In this document: positions 1-10,515 of the stretch, in pieces
Numbering within the stretch: the stretch's first letter is position 1
How the letters are laid out: each line of letters opens with the position of its first letter
NCBI GenBank assembly: GCA_028622995.1
Contig: JAJQJQ010000049.1
Span: 124,001-188,000, forward strand
DNA: 64,000 nt
Source: Panagrolaimus kolymaensis
Lineage: Eukaryota > Nematoda > Chromadorea > Rhabditida > Panagrolaimidae
Direction of reading: 5' to 3'
Program-made: the position numbers and the translations under genes
The notes under the pieces: model-generated
Databases searched by the model: none
What the model was told of the DNA's origin: nothing
Seen by the model: only the letters and a program-made list of their open reading frames with translations

Positions 1-473
1 ACAATATTTTGATGATGTTGCTGCATTCATTCAAAAAGCTAAAGATTCAGTAGGGAATTTTCTTTATTTTTAATTCGATAAAAATTTAAATAAAAAAATT
101 TGGATTTTCTTCGGGAAACAAATTTTCTCGGTCAAAACAAAAAAATTCCTAATTTTTTAGATATTTTTTTCATAAAATTAGCATAATTTTTTAGGGTGGC
201 AAAGCTTTAGTTTATTGCGCAGCTGGAATATCTCGTTCAGCAGCGATATGTATGATGTATTTGGTTATTTCTGACAATATGACCCTTCGAGATGCGTTTA
301 TTGAAGTTGGAAAGGTTCGTCCCATTATTTGTCCAAACCTTGGATTCTGGAGACAAATGATTGATTATGAAATTGAAAAACGTGGTGAAACTTCAGTAAA
401 TTTGTTAAATGGCATGCGTCATTCCATTCCTGATGTTTATTTGTACAAAAGTACCCTTCTTAAAAGTGCTTAA
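1..473 (+). CDS. DUSP14-like dual-specificity protein phosphatase, 3' part
   Basis: This is the C-terminal part of a dual-specificity phosphatase that removes phosphate from Ser/Thr and Tyr of signalling proteins. Exon <1-49 and exon 195-473 join in phase 0 across an intron with GTAGGG donor and TTTTTTAG acceptor. The P-loop Cys-X5-Arg is visible as CAAGISRS at about 210-235. It is followed by a helix, RPIICPNLGFW and a PDVY motif near the C-terminus, an arrangement typical of the DUSP14/18/21 group. The residue before the catalytic Cys is Tyr (LVYCAAG), whereas the family normally has His. The start lies outside the window. A polyadenylation signal AATAAA sits at 548-553. Family assignment is secure; the exact orthologue is inferred. 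Confidence 0.85.
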
Positions 474-1032
474 ATTTAATTTGTAAACAAATATTTTTAT
501 TTTGATATATTTTTTGAATGTTTTAGAATTTTTCGTTGAAAGTTGTAAATAAAATAAATAAAAATTCTACTAACACTTTACTTTATCAAAATGATTTCAA
601 ACAAAAAAAGTGTTAACAGAAAATCCAAAAATATAAAATTTTCATACTTTTTCAAACGCTTCCAAAGTAAAAGCTTGTAACAGAAACGATTTAAACAAAA
701 ATGAAAGAATTTTAGGTCATAAAAAGAGACATATTATTTCTTTGTCAAGTGCCAATCTAATATTTGAGAGTGAAAGACTCACAACTTATATTTTCCATTT
801 TTCATTTTCCAGCAATAAAGTTCTTTGTTTCTTTTTTTGCCAAAAAATGGGTGACCCCGTTTTTCACTCAACATCGATTTTCAAAAATTGATTGAAAACT
901 TTTTTCTTTCTTTTTTCAAAAAATTTGGTGTCACGACTTTTTTGATTTTTGCCATTGTCCAAGCCTAAAATATTTTATGAAAATAAATTTTTATGAATAA
1001 AATATTTATTTTTTAGTTTATGAATAAAAGAA
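474..1032. other. Intergenic, no gene seen
   Basis: AT-rich spacer. It holds the AATAAA of the upstream phosphatase (548-553) and, just before the next gene, a TTTTTTAG at about 1009-1016 that could be a trans- or cis-splice acceptor. An upstream out-of-frame ATG lies at about 1020. Nothing else is supported. Confidence 0.6.
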
Positions 1033-2094
1033 ATGTTGAACCAAGAAAAAATTGAACCTGGTGAAAAAGTTAATATCATTTCTTCAACATCCTTAATTGA
1101 AAATGGAATTATTCAATTTGAATTTCCACAATTCAGTCAAATGAAAAGTGCTCAATATTCTCAAACTGTTGAAATTCATGGAATTCCATGGCGAATTATG
1201 ATAACGCCTCGTCAACATTTTATTCAAAATAATGGATATCAAAAATGTTTAGGATGTTTTCTTGAAAGCCCTCAAAATTCATATTCGGAGTTTGTATTTT
1301 ATTTTTATTTTTTTAAAGGTAATTTAAAAAATAATTGATTTTTTAGTGGAAAATCTTGCCATGTTCATGCAAAATTAAGTCTTGTATCTCAAAATTATGA
1401 CACCCCTAATTTTTCGCGACGGATTAGCCATGGATTTAATTCGAATGAGAGTGATTATGGATATAGCTGTTTAATGACTTGGGCTGTAAGTGGTTTTTTT
1501 TTCTTTGCCTTAAACAAGTCCACCCACTTTACTAGTCAATTTTTAATAATTTTATGAAAAAAATTTTTGCGCGAGAAATATTTAAATTTCATTTAAAAAT
1601 ATTACGAATGTTTCTAGAAAAAAAAAAGAAGATTTCAAAATTTCTGCGCGAAACACTAAAAAAACATTTAACCAAAGTTCTGAAAAATGTTTCTTTGAAA
1701 AAAAACATCTTTAATTGAGCCAAAGTTTTTGTAGGACATTGTTGATGAATCACGAGGTTATATCAAAAATGATACCATCAAACTTGAAGCTAACATTACA
1801 GCTTTGGAACCCACTTTGCAAGTTTTTCTTTTAATTTTTGTCAGATCTTTTTTTAACAGTTCAGTTATTTTTTTCAGTAGTCCCACACATTTTATGAAAA
1901 AAATTGAAGATTGCATTGATTTTGCAAATGTTTATGCTCGAAAAAGATTTTTAAATAAAGCAATCGAATTTAATGGATTAATTAAAGAAATTTGTAAAAA
2001 TCAAAACCATGAATGCAAAGATCAAATTGATGCACAATTTGAAAAATTCACTCAAATGAAGAAAGATGAAATGGAAAAGCGATATGAATCATAA
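1033..2094 (+). CDS. Stand-alone USP7-type MATH domain protein
   Basis: Exons 1033-1289, 1347-1485 and 1735-2094 join in phase and give about 251 residues. Residues about 20-150 form a MATH (TRAF-like) domain of the subtype found at the N-terminus of the deubiquitinase USP7 (C. elegans math-33). Diagnostic pieces are IPWRIMITPR, LGCFLES, SCHVHAKL, NFSRRISHGF and YGYSCLMTW. MATH domains of this type bind short peptides of ubiquitin-pathway substrates. No peptidase domain follows; instead there is a Lys/Glu-rich, probably helical tail of about 65 residues. The last exon contains a hydrophobic stretch (about 1822-1890) that looks like a retained intron (GTTTTTC...TTTTTTCAG). Splicing it out would put TAG immediately in frame. 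An AATAAA lies at 2156-2161. It could be a decayed USP7 paralogue or a competitor protein. Confidence 0.72.
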
Positions 2095-3007
2095 AAAGCT
2101 TTGTTTTAAAAAAACGTTTCTTTTTCTTTTGGAATTACAGTATATTTAACGAAATAATAAAATATTTAGAAAAGGCAATCTTTTTTGTTTTTTGTGGAAA
2201 TAGAAATAAAACATCATTGGCGTATATTTTTATTTATTTTATTTAGTATGTAACGATGAATAAAATTAATTCTTTAAAAGATACCAAGATCGTGATAGCC
2301 TTTTGGTATTCCAATCATGATAAATCAAATATTATGGCGGAGCAAATTCACCTACATATCTTTTTCTTATCAATCAGCTCCACACAACAGGTTAATAATA
2401 ATGACTGTGCATATTGTTATTATTTTTTTAAAATTAAATTTGCATATTCTAAGGAATAAATTGGTAAATTTTCTAAAAGTTTAGTCGCAAAACAAAAAAA
2501 AGTCCCGATTGCTTTTGGTGATCTCTTTCTTGTTTGTAAATATTTACAGATAGTTGGTTTAAAATCATATTTAACGCTGTCTTTTTAAAAATAAAATAAA
2601 ACCCAACCCATTCCATATTGATAAGCTAAATAAAATAAATGCCATAGCTTTCAACATGTTTAAAGCTTTATAAACAATCGCAGCAATTCAAAAAAAAAAA
2701 AAGATTTTGGTAAACAAAGGCGCTTGGATAAATATATGCCTTCGGAGGCAAGTAATACTTCTTGTCGCGCCACGATTTCAAAGATTTCGTGGGAAAAAGA
2801 ATTTGTTCATTTCATTTTGTTTTTTCAGAATTTCTGCGTCTATTATATTTATGTAAAGTTTAATTGCTTGCTTGCTGCTATTATTATTTATCGTTTGGTT
2901 TATATTTAAATTTTGATAATAAATCAAGTCGCCTAATTATTTAACCGCGAAACTTTTAAAATTAAAATATTTTTTGTATTTTCAGAGCTCTTTCGTTATC
3001 AACAAAA
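2095..3007. other. Intergenic, no gene seen
   Basis: AT-rich spacer with short chance reading frames only. The last bases (TATTTTCAG at about 2977-2985) form a strong splice acceptor ahead of the first BATH gene, followed by AGCTCTTTCGTTATCAACAAAA and the ATG. A near-identical leader precedes the next BATH gene, so this is probably the 5' UTR or trans-splice site. Confidence 0.55.
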
Positions 3008-4161
3008 ATGGGTTCAACTCAAAGTTCTTCTGCTGCTACCGTATGTTATTCTTTTATTGGGTTTTAAGTAAATGAATTTTTCTTTAGAAAAAGATTGAAT
3101 GTCCTTTCGCTATCAAATGGGAAATCAAAGAAGAGAAATTAGCTGCTTTGAAAAACTCAAAAAATGGAAATTTTCAAACTAAATGGTTCAATGCTGCAAA
3201 TATTCCCGGTGTCCAATATCAGCTTGAAATTTATCCAAATGGAAATAAAGAAGAAAATCGTGGAAAAGTATTTATTTTCTTGAATTTGAACGTTGGAAAT
3301 GAAAAGAAGATCAAAGCTAATTTCAAATTGGTCATTGAACCTTCTGATTTTATTTATAAGTTTAATTATAAATTTAAAGAAACATGTGGATATGGAGAAA
3401 GACTTTTTCTGACTACAAATGATTTATTTCATCCAAAAAAGAAGTATATCGTTAATGGAAAACTTATCATCAAATGTCATGGAACTTTGAACGTTGAAAG
3501 AGAAGTCATCGATGTAACAAACAAATGGGATGAACAAAACTTTTTGGGTAAATTATGGAACAAAGATGATAAAGACTTCACTATTGTTGTTGATGGTCAA
3601 AGTATCCGAGTAAGTTTATTATATGCACATGGGTTTCTTTATACAACAAGCATTTCTTTTAGGCTCATAAAAACATTCTCTCTCTTCGTTCACCCGTTTT
3701 CAAAACTATGTTCAATTCTGGAATGAAGGAAGCTGTTGAAAACAAGATGGAAATCACTGATTTTACCTATGAAACTGTTGAAGCTGCCATTGAACTTATG
3801 TATGATCGAAAAATATCAACTTTGAATTTGGAAGAAAAGATCGATGTTCTTCTTTTCTTTGATAAATACGACATTCAAGATTTCAAAGTGGGTGATTTTT
3901 ATAACTATAGCCTTTCTTTTTATTTTGTATTTTAAGGACTTATTGGAAACTACATTAGCTGAAGACATATCTCCTGCATCCGTTGTTTCCATCACCAATT
4001 ATTCTATCGCCATGAATCATGTCAAATTTCAAGAACGCTGCACGAATTTTATGGTTGCTTGCATGAAAATGGATCGACCTATTAAAGATTTCGATGATCT
4101 CAATGAAACTTTTGCTTTGAAGATTCTTAAAAAAGCTTTCTATAATAATGTTAAAAGTTGA
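3008..4161 (+). CDS. MATH-BTB (BATH) protein 1
   Basis: Four exons (3008-3040, 3088-3609, 3663-3887, 3937-4161) join in phase 0 and encode 334 residues. A MATH domain occupies about residues 15-165 (CPFAIKWEI, NAANIPGVQYQLEIYPNG). A BTB domain follows at about 175-260 (DFTIVVDGQSI, AHKNILSLRSP, MFNSGM, ELMYDRKIS), then a short BACK-like helical end with ERCTNFMVACMKMD. In this family the BTB part recruits Cullin-3 and the MATH part selects substrates for ubiquitination. The 11-codon first exon (MGSTQSSSAAT) is shared in form by all BATH genes here. AATAAA is at 4291-4296. This is one of a tandem set; the specific substrate is unknown. Confidence 0.9.
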
Positions 4162-4737
4162 ATTGTTTCCTTGTTTATTACGTTTTTTGTATTCCGTCGC
4201 TTTGATGTTTCACATTTTCTTATGTTTCTTTTGTTTACTTTTGTTGTGTTTTACATATTTGTATTCCTTTGTTTCTTTTTGTTGTTCCTTAATAAATCCT
4301 TGAATCGGTGAATATTCTGTCTATTGAAAACGACTATCAAATGCGAAGAACAATAATTTAGCAAAAGCCTTTAAATTGCACTACCCATAAAATCTCCATC
4401 ACAATAAACTATAATAAACAAATATGTTTCTTGCTTTCATACGCTTTTTTCCCGCCTTTTTCACAAAATTTGCATGTTATTATAAGAATAAATGCAAAAA
4501 ATGCTTTATCACAAAAAAAATTCCATCCTATTTTATTCTTTCCATTTTTCTCATTTGCCGTCTTCGTGTATTTTGTTTATTTGTATGTTTAGTTGCTCAC
4601 CACTTTAGTGATTATTATTATTTTATGTTTATAGTTTGTAAACATCTTTATTCGCTATACACAAACTCAGTGAATTACATGTCCATGAAATATTTTAAAT
4701 TTTTCTTTTTTAGATCTCTTTCTCGTTATCAACAAAA
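4162..4737. other. Intergenic, no gene seen
   Basis: Spacer with the polyadenylation signal at 4291-4296 and, at its end, a TTTTTTAG acceptor plus a leader (ATCTCTTTCTCGTTATCAAC) nearly the same as that before BATH 1, which supports a tandem duplication that included the promoter-proximal region. Confidence 0.55.
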
Positions 4738-5893
4738 ATGGGTGCAGCTCCAAGTTCTTTTGCTGCCAACGTAAGCTTTTTCTTTTTTTATATTAAAAGT
4801 AATTGAATGGATTTTTCGTTTAGAAAAATATTGGTTGTCCTTTCGCTGTCAAATGGAAAATTGGTGGAGACAAGTTAGCTGCTTTGAAAAACTCAGAAAA
4901 TGAATATTTGGATACAAAATGGTTCAACGCTTCAAATATCCATGATGTAAAATATCAACTTCGAATTTATCCAAATGGAAACAATGAAGAAAATCGTGGA
5001 AAAGTATACATTTGCTTGCAATTGAAGATTGGAACTCAAAAGAAGGTCAAAGCTGATTTCAAAGTGTGCATTGAATCTGCTAATGGTATTTATCATTTTA
5101 ATCATGAATTTGTTGGATCATGGGGATATGGAGGAACTCGTTTCAAAACTGCTGATTTATTTAATCCAGAAAAGAATCTTATCGTTAATGGAAAACTTGT
5201 TCTCAAATGTCAAGGAACTTTGAAAGTTGAAAGAGAATGTCAATTTGCTGATACTGGAATCAAATGGAATGAACAAAGCCTTTTGGGTAAATTATGGAAA
5301 CGGAATGACAAAGATTTCACAATTGTTGTTGATGGTAAAAAGATCAAAGTAGGTTATTGTTTTCTTTATTACTTTCGCAATATTAAATTTTATAGGCTCA
5401 TAAACACGTCCTTGGTACCTGCTCGAAATACTTTAGCGGTATGTTCAATTCTGGAATGAATGACGCTAACGAAAACAAAATGAACATCACTTATTTTTCT
5501 TATGAAACCGTCAAAATTGCTCTTAAACTTATGTATGAACAAAAAATGTCATCATTGACATTGGAAGAAAAGATGGATGTTCTTTGTTTTTTCGATAAAT
5601 ATCGCGTTCAAGATCTCAAAGTAAGCATCTTTTTAAGTTTTTACTTGTTTCACTTTTCTTGTTTTCAGGATTCTTTAGAACTTTCATTAGTTGAAAACAT
5701 GTCTCCAAATTCTGTCGTATTTATTGCAAATGGTTCCATCGTCGCAAACTCCACCAACCTTCAAAAACGATGTCATGATTTCATAGTTGCTTGCTTTGCA
5801 ATTGATCAAAATATCGACTACTTCGATAGTCTTGATAACGATTTAGCTGTGAAAATTGTTAAAAATACTTTTTATACTGTTATTGAAGCTTGA
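4738..5893 (+). CDS. MATH-BTB (BATH) protein 2
   Basis: Exons 4738-4770, 4824-5348, 5396-5620 and 5669-5893 join in phase and encode 335 residues. The MATH domain (CPFAVKWKIGG, NASNIHDVKYQLRIYPNG, WGYGGTRFKTADLF) is followed by a BTB domain (DFTIVVDGKKI, MFNSGMNDA, KLMYEQKMS). The C-terminal helical part contains KRCHDFIVACFAID. Exon lengths match BATH 1 almost exactly (33/525/225/225), so the two are tandem duplicates in the same direction, 0.6 kb apart. The position that reads LSLRSP in BATH 1 is LGTCSKYFSG here, a local divergence in the BTB core. AATAAA is at 6016-6021. Predicted role: Cullin-3 substrate adaptor. Confidence 0.9.
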
Positions 5894-6985
5894 ATTGTTC
5901 CCATGATTTTCACGTTTTATTGAATACAGTTGCTTTGATGTTTTACATTTGTTATTTTCCTTTGCTTTGTTTGGTTTTGTTTTACTTTTTTTTTGTATTC
6001 GTTTTGTTTTTTATTAATAAATGCTTGAGCTTGTGAATATTATGTCTATTGAAAACTGCTGTTAAATTAAAGTAGCACTAAATTAGATAACTCACTTGCA
6101 AAATGTTCAAAATTCTACAGATTTTTAAACGGGAGGAATTCCAAAAGATGTCCTTTTTCGTTGATGTTCAAAGTCAAAAATAACTTCATGAAGCATGTCT
6201 TTCGACCAGAGCTGTTGAATTTTGATTTCCGATTTCCATTCGATGCTTCGAAATCTAAAATAGATAAATTTCGATGCATCGACAACTATGATTGCGACAA
6301 GAGATTACAATAAAGGGAAAGCCATAATTCGGATGCACACATTTGTTTTATAAAACTACTCAAACAGAGGCCAGATTCGTGTTCTACGACCTCGAAAACC
6401 CCTTGGGAGTGAATTACAATCAATTCCTAGAAAAATGAAAGTTCCAGCCAAGTTCGATTTTCTCAAAAAATGGCTTTTAATTTCTTCCCAAAATCATGAT
6501 TATTTTTGGGGTCTTTTGTCCCCTATTTTTTTTTGTTTGCTTTTATGAAGGCTTACTAATAAATCATTTTCTGAGAAATATACCTTGAGGTATTTTTTGA
6601 GACCAAAATCAATCAACAAAATTTGCTGGGTTTGAAAAAATCTATCCACATCTACTACCTTAAGGGAAAAATAAAGGTCGACAACAACCATATTCTCCGG
6701 GGCATTGTGATTTGGACGGACTCCGATAACAAAATTATTTACTTGCACCATTCTCAAGGTATGGAGATGAATATGAATATCTGTGAGATTTGTAACAACG
6801 AATAAAAGAAACAACAAAGTTTTGTTATTCCATTTTTCACAATTTTCCTTTCTTCATTTTTTTGTTTATCGCTTTCTTATATATTTTCAATAAAAAGTTG
6901 TAAATCAATAGGCTCACCTTTGTCTTCTTCCAATTTTTAAGAATTAAGACTAGCTGTTTGTCGTTTTTTTCTTGATAAAACGAAG
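5894..6985. other. Intergenic, no gene seen
   Basis: Contains the BATH 2 polyadenylation signal (6016-6021). The region 6110-6450 is less AT-biased than its surroundings and could be decayed coding or mobile sequence, but no continuous frame or recognisable motif is present. Confidence 0.5.
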
Positions 6986-7617
6986 ATGGATTCAACCAAT
7001 AAAAAACTTTCAACTTCTGTAAGATTTAATTTATTTTTATTTTTTAAAATTAAAGTTAAATATTTTTTCAGAAATCTAAATCTTCTTTTTCAAAAAAAGG
7101 AGAAATCATCAAAACCAAGTTAAAAGTTAGAAAGGATTCTAAAAATGAATATTTGAATAATAAATCCCTCGAAGCTTTAAACACTCCTGATGTTGAAAAA
7201 AGATGGAAGAAAGATGATACCTTATACTTAATATGGATGGGCAATTACAAAGACTTCACAATTGATGTTAATGGAAAATATATCCAAGTAAATTTTTTTC
7301 CTTTTTTTCTTTTTGATTAAAAATGAATTATTTATAGGCTCATAAAGCCATTCTCGCTCTTAGATCCCCTATCTTTAATGCAATTCCTGATTACCAAATG
7401 GAAATCATTGGTTTTTCATTTGAAATTGTTGAACTCGCGATGGAACTTTGTTATAATCGACTAATTTCATCTTTAACTTTGGAAGAAAAGCTTTCAGTTT
7501 TGCCATTCTTGGATAAATACGACATTCAAGATATCAAGGTAACAAACAATAGATTTGTAACTTTTCTCGGCTAAACATGGTTTTTAGAAATCTGTCGAAG
7601 TTTCATTGATCGATTAG
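6986..7617 (+). pseudogene. Shrunken BATH gene 3 (deleted MATH and BTB parts)
   Basis: The four-exon BATH plan is still visible: 6986-7018, 7072-7287, 7338-7538 and 7588-7617, all splice sites intact and in phase, giving about 159 residues. The MATH domain jumps from the NTPDVE region straight to KRWKKDD, losing roughly 100 residues. The BTB part lacks the MFNSGM segment, and the last exon stops after nine codons. Just past that stop another frame (about 7608-7646) still spells the family's final motif (DRLDQTHTFALN), so the tail has an internal deletion with a frame change. DFTIDVNGKYI and ELCYNRLIS remain recognisable. Probably a pseudogene, though the clean splicing frame leaves room for a small expressed protein. 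Confidence 0.75.
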
Positions 7618-7740
7618 ATCAAACACACACTTTTGCATTAAATTAAAGAAGTTTTTTTTGTATTATTACTTTTGATATTTCTTTCAAAAACTCTTCTGGA
7701 ATTTTCAATACTTTGTTAAAGAATAAAGTATAATATAATT

Positions 7741-7792
7741 TAAATTTAAATTTTTATTTTTATTTTTATTTTTATTTTTATTTTAAATTTAT
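7741..7792. repeat. (TTTTTA)n simple repeat
   Basis: About seven copies of a six-base TTTTTA unit lie directly before the left end of the MITE. Simple-sequence DNA, no function implied. Confidence 0.85.
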
Positions 7793-7797
7793 ACATA

Positions 7798-8437
7798 GAG
7801 ACCGGCAGCCCAAAAAAAGTTTTCTTTTAAAAAAAGAACTTTGGTCAGGACCTACTATTTTCGGACATGAATATTCCGAATATAAAAAAATAAATGGAAG
7901 AAGTATTTATTTAATAAAAACCTCGAAAACTTGAATTCCAATTTTCTAAAACCAATATTTTTTCGTCGAGGTGACACTTTTCGTATGTTCAACAAAAGGA
8001 TTTTCTTCCCTTTTCCTATGCTTTGTCATTCGAAATATCTAGCCAAAAGCATCTTTTGCATCATTTTTCAATAGAAATAAGGTAATTTATTCAGTTTTCC
8101 CTTATGATTATTTTTTTCGCGCGATTTCGCGCACTTTTTACCTATACCAAAAAATATAAAATTTAATTTTCTATCGACCTATCCAAAAAAAGAGTTGAAA
8201 TTACATTGAAACTCAAATTAGAGAAGCAAAAAACGAAGAAAAAATCTCTTTTGAGGGCATTAGTTGGTAACAACCTATGTTAAAAATTACATATTCGGAT
8301 TAAGCATAAAAAACTACATATAATGGCCCAGAGCAATTGTTTTTATGATCCATAATAAGGAAAAATTCCTTTATGCGCATGCTTTGACGAAGAAAAATCC
8401 AGGGAACACTTTTACTTGCTTGCGCGCTGCCGGTCTC
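7798..8437. mobile_element. TA-flanked MITE, family 'GACCGGCA', copy 1
   Basis: A 640 bp non-coding segment is bounded by inverted termini GAGACCGGCAGC (7798-7809) and its complement ending at 8437. It is flanked on both sides by TA, as expected for Tc1/mariner-type insertion. It has no open reading frame for a transposase, so it would be non-autonomous. A diverged second copy with the same termini and TA flanks lies at 54790-55404, and both share an internal AAGG-TTTTCTTCCC block about 200 bp from the left end. Confidence 0.75.
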
Positions 8438-8783
8438 TATTTATACAATCACATAAATTTTCACTTACAAAAACATTTGAACACATTTCAAAATGCAAAT
8501 GTGGAGAAACATTGAGGCTTAATAAATAAATTTCTTCATTGTATTGAACTCTAAATTTTAGCATTGCTTTGTGTTGTATTGCCATTTCTGAAACTTTCAA
8601 AAATTATTATTAAAAAAAAATTGTTTTTGGATGTCTTACTTTGTGTTAAAGCAACTTTTAATTCGACATCATTAGTGACTTCAAAAATATGACTTTTTAT
8701 TGGTATTTTTGGAGAAAAGTGAGAATTTTTGGGAAAAAAGTCGAAGGAACCGTTGATGGTCGACAAAAAGGTCGAGGGTACCG
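8438..8783. other. No gene seen
   Basis: Short spacer between the MITE and the retrotransposon fragment. Only chance frames on the minus strand; no motif recognised. Confidence 0.5.
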
Positions 8784-9203
8784 ATGACAGCAAAAATATT
8801 TCCCGATCCGCCTCTCCAAGTATGTCATTATTTATTCCTTGATGCCAATAATCATATTATATCCATTCATGATTCCAATGTCTTCACTAATAAGAATCAA
8901 TCAACCACTGCCACTTATATTAAACGCGAATCAAACAACAACCGTCCCATTCCACAACCTAATATTGGTTCAACCAATAATACAAATCGTAATCGAAATT
9001 CAAATGGTCCTAAGAATCCTATTCATTGTATTTTATGTGATAGAAATCACTTCAAAAGCGAATGCACTCGATATTCAATTGGAAAAGCCAGCTCAAATTG
9101 TTTGCGCGAACTTCATCGCTGCGGCAATTGCACCAAAAATTCATGACAACAATCAATGTCCCTTAAAAAAACTGATATCTACCATTGTAATGGTCTCCAT
9201 AAT

Positions 9204-9621
9204 CCCACGTGGGCAGCTGGGTGCGACAAAAAAAATTTTCGGGCACGATGCACGATATAAAACGCCGATATTTAAAAAAATTTGGGGCAGCCCTAAAAAT
9301 CTCACTTTTTTGAAAAAGTGTCTCTTTTGCCAAAAAAATCAATTGAAAAAAATGGCAAAAGAGACACTTTTTCAAAAAAGTGAGATTTTTAGGGCTGCCC
9401 CAAATTTTTTTAAATATCGGCGTTTTATATACCAAATGGTCCACCGTGTTGATTTTTAAAAAAAATAATTTGGGAAAATTTCATTCTTACCACATCGAAT
9501 TTTTTTCTATTAGATTTTCAAAATTTTGAGGCACGAAGCTCCAAAAATTGAAAAAATTTAGGCACGGAGCACGAAGCAGGGTGCGATAATCGCACCCAAT
9601 CGCACCCCGTGCCCACGTGTG
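9204..9621. mobile_element. hAT-like non-autonomous element with 8 bp target duplication
   Basis: A 418 bp insertion flanked by an exact 8 bp direct repeat TCCATAAT (9196-9203 and 9622-9629). Its termini are inverted: CCCACGTGGGCA..GGGTGCGA on the left, complement of CACACGTGGGCA..GGGTGCGA on the right. The 8 bp duplication points to the hAT superfamily. It carries no coding capacity and contains the large hairpin at 9254-9431. It sits inside the zinc-knuckle region of the retrotransposon fragment and therefore arrived later. Confidence 0.75.
9254..9431. repeat. 78 bp near-perfect foldback hairpin
   Basis: The left arm runs from 9255 to 9332 and the right arm from 9353 to 9430. They are exact complements by eye over 78 bp, with a loop of about 20 bases (9333-9352). 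The arms start with ATATAAAACGCCGATATTT and include GGGGCAGCCC. Transcription from either strand would give a long double-stranded RNA. Confidence 0.9.
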
Positions 9622-9683
9622 TCCATAATTCAATTACATGTTTTAATCAATTCCATTAATCAACAAAGAAGAATGACAGAGAC

Positions 9684-9792
9684 CAGGATTTCGCGGAATT
9701 GCAAAAAATTCCGCTTCCGTGGAAGGCGGAAGTCAAAAAAATGCGGTATTCCGCAAAAGAGGAATGCGGAAGCAGAATTCCGCGAAACCCTG
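9684..9792. mobile_element. Small hAT-like element, CAGG-TTTCGCGGAATT termini
   Basis: A 109 bp segment bounded by CAGGATTTCGCGGAATT and the complement of CAGGGTTTCGCGGAATT (one mismatch in 17). The interior repeats the GCGGAA / TTCCGC motif several times in both directions. The eight bases outside each end (ACAGAGAC and AGGGAGAC) agree at six positions, suggesting a decayed 8 bp target duplication. Its GC content is far above the surroundings. Confidence 0.6.
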
Positions 9793-10515
9793 AGGGAGAC
9801 AAGAAAACTCCTTCCAAGCTTCCTCCAAAGCAAAGCTTTTATCACAAAAGAAGTAAAATGATGACTGAAGAAAATGAAGTGTCGAACACAAAAAAATATG
9901 CAATGAATGGAAAAAATGGAAAGCTATAAATTTGCCTATTTGTAAATTATTTTGCTTCGAAAACTCATTGAAATAAAATTTTTAAACCCTGCATTGAATT
10001 GTTTGCATTGACAGCTTTTTAGTGCTGATCCTTTCACTCACATTTCTGTTATGAACATCATATTCAAAACGGATTATTAGGCAAACTGAAGCTTAAATTC
10101 GATTTACCCGACATTTATTAATAAATAGCAAACTATCAAAGATTCAAATTTAACTTTTAAATTTTCACATCTTTCGACTTTTCATCGAAGCTTAAAAACC
10201 TTCACTATTTAGTACGTTACTTGTTACTGCAAAATCCCTTTAATACTGCCATCTGTCATGCTAAGAGCCGTTATGAAGTTTTGTAAAAATCATGCATAAG
10301 TTAGTTAGCCACCTTTTATAAATATATGTAAATTACTCAACAAGTGGTTCCAACAAAACAGAGAACATACAAACAGAATAATAAATTTATAGAAAAAACT
10401 TAAATCAAACGGATAATAAGTTAAAATGAAAAAACAAAGTAAAATACAAAGAAACAAAGAAAGATACCTAAGAAAATGTAATACAACAAAGCAACGTAAT
10501 AAACAAGAAAACAAT
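9793..10515. other. Intergenic, no gene seen
   Basis: No coding signal. The right end is the 3' flank of the minus-strand BATH 4 gene. Confidence 0.5.

Larger units (their letters stand above)
8784..9680 (+). pseudogene. BEL/Pao-like retrotransposon gag fragment with zinc knuckles, interrupted
   Basis: The frame 8784-9146 encodes an Asn-rich stretch followed by a zinc-knuckle-like CILCDRNHFKSEC and, 25 residues on, CGNC. Shifted frames continue with HDNNQC and then YHCNGLHN, which resumes as HNSITC after the inserted element at 9204-9621. The succession of Cys/His knuckles resembles the gag C-terminus of BEL/Pao LTR retrotransposons. Frameshifts around 9140-9170 and a stop after 9650 show it is dead. 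No LTR, protease or polymerase was seen nearby. The assignment rests on the knuckle pattern and is moderately sure. Confidence 0.55.

Noticed and set aside
4424..4774. 116-codon frame before BATH 2
   Set aside because: Overlaps the leader and first exon of BATH 2 in another frame; peptide is Phe/Cys-rich with no domain.
6110..6450. Possible decayed gene between BATH 2 and BATH 3
   Set aside because: Composition is more balanced than its surroundings, but no frame longer than about 25 codons and no motif could be recognised.
9163..9444. Minus-strand frame of 93 codons
   Set aside because: It lies in the foldback hairpin and reads nearly the same peptide as the plus-strand frame, a result of the palindrome rather than a gene.
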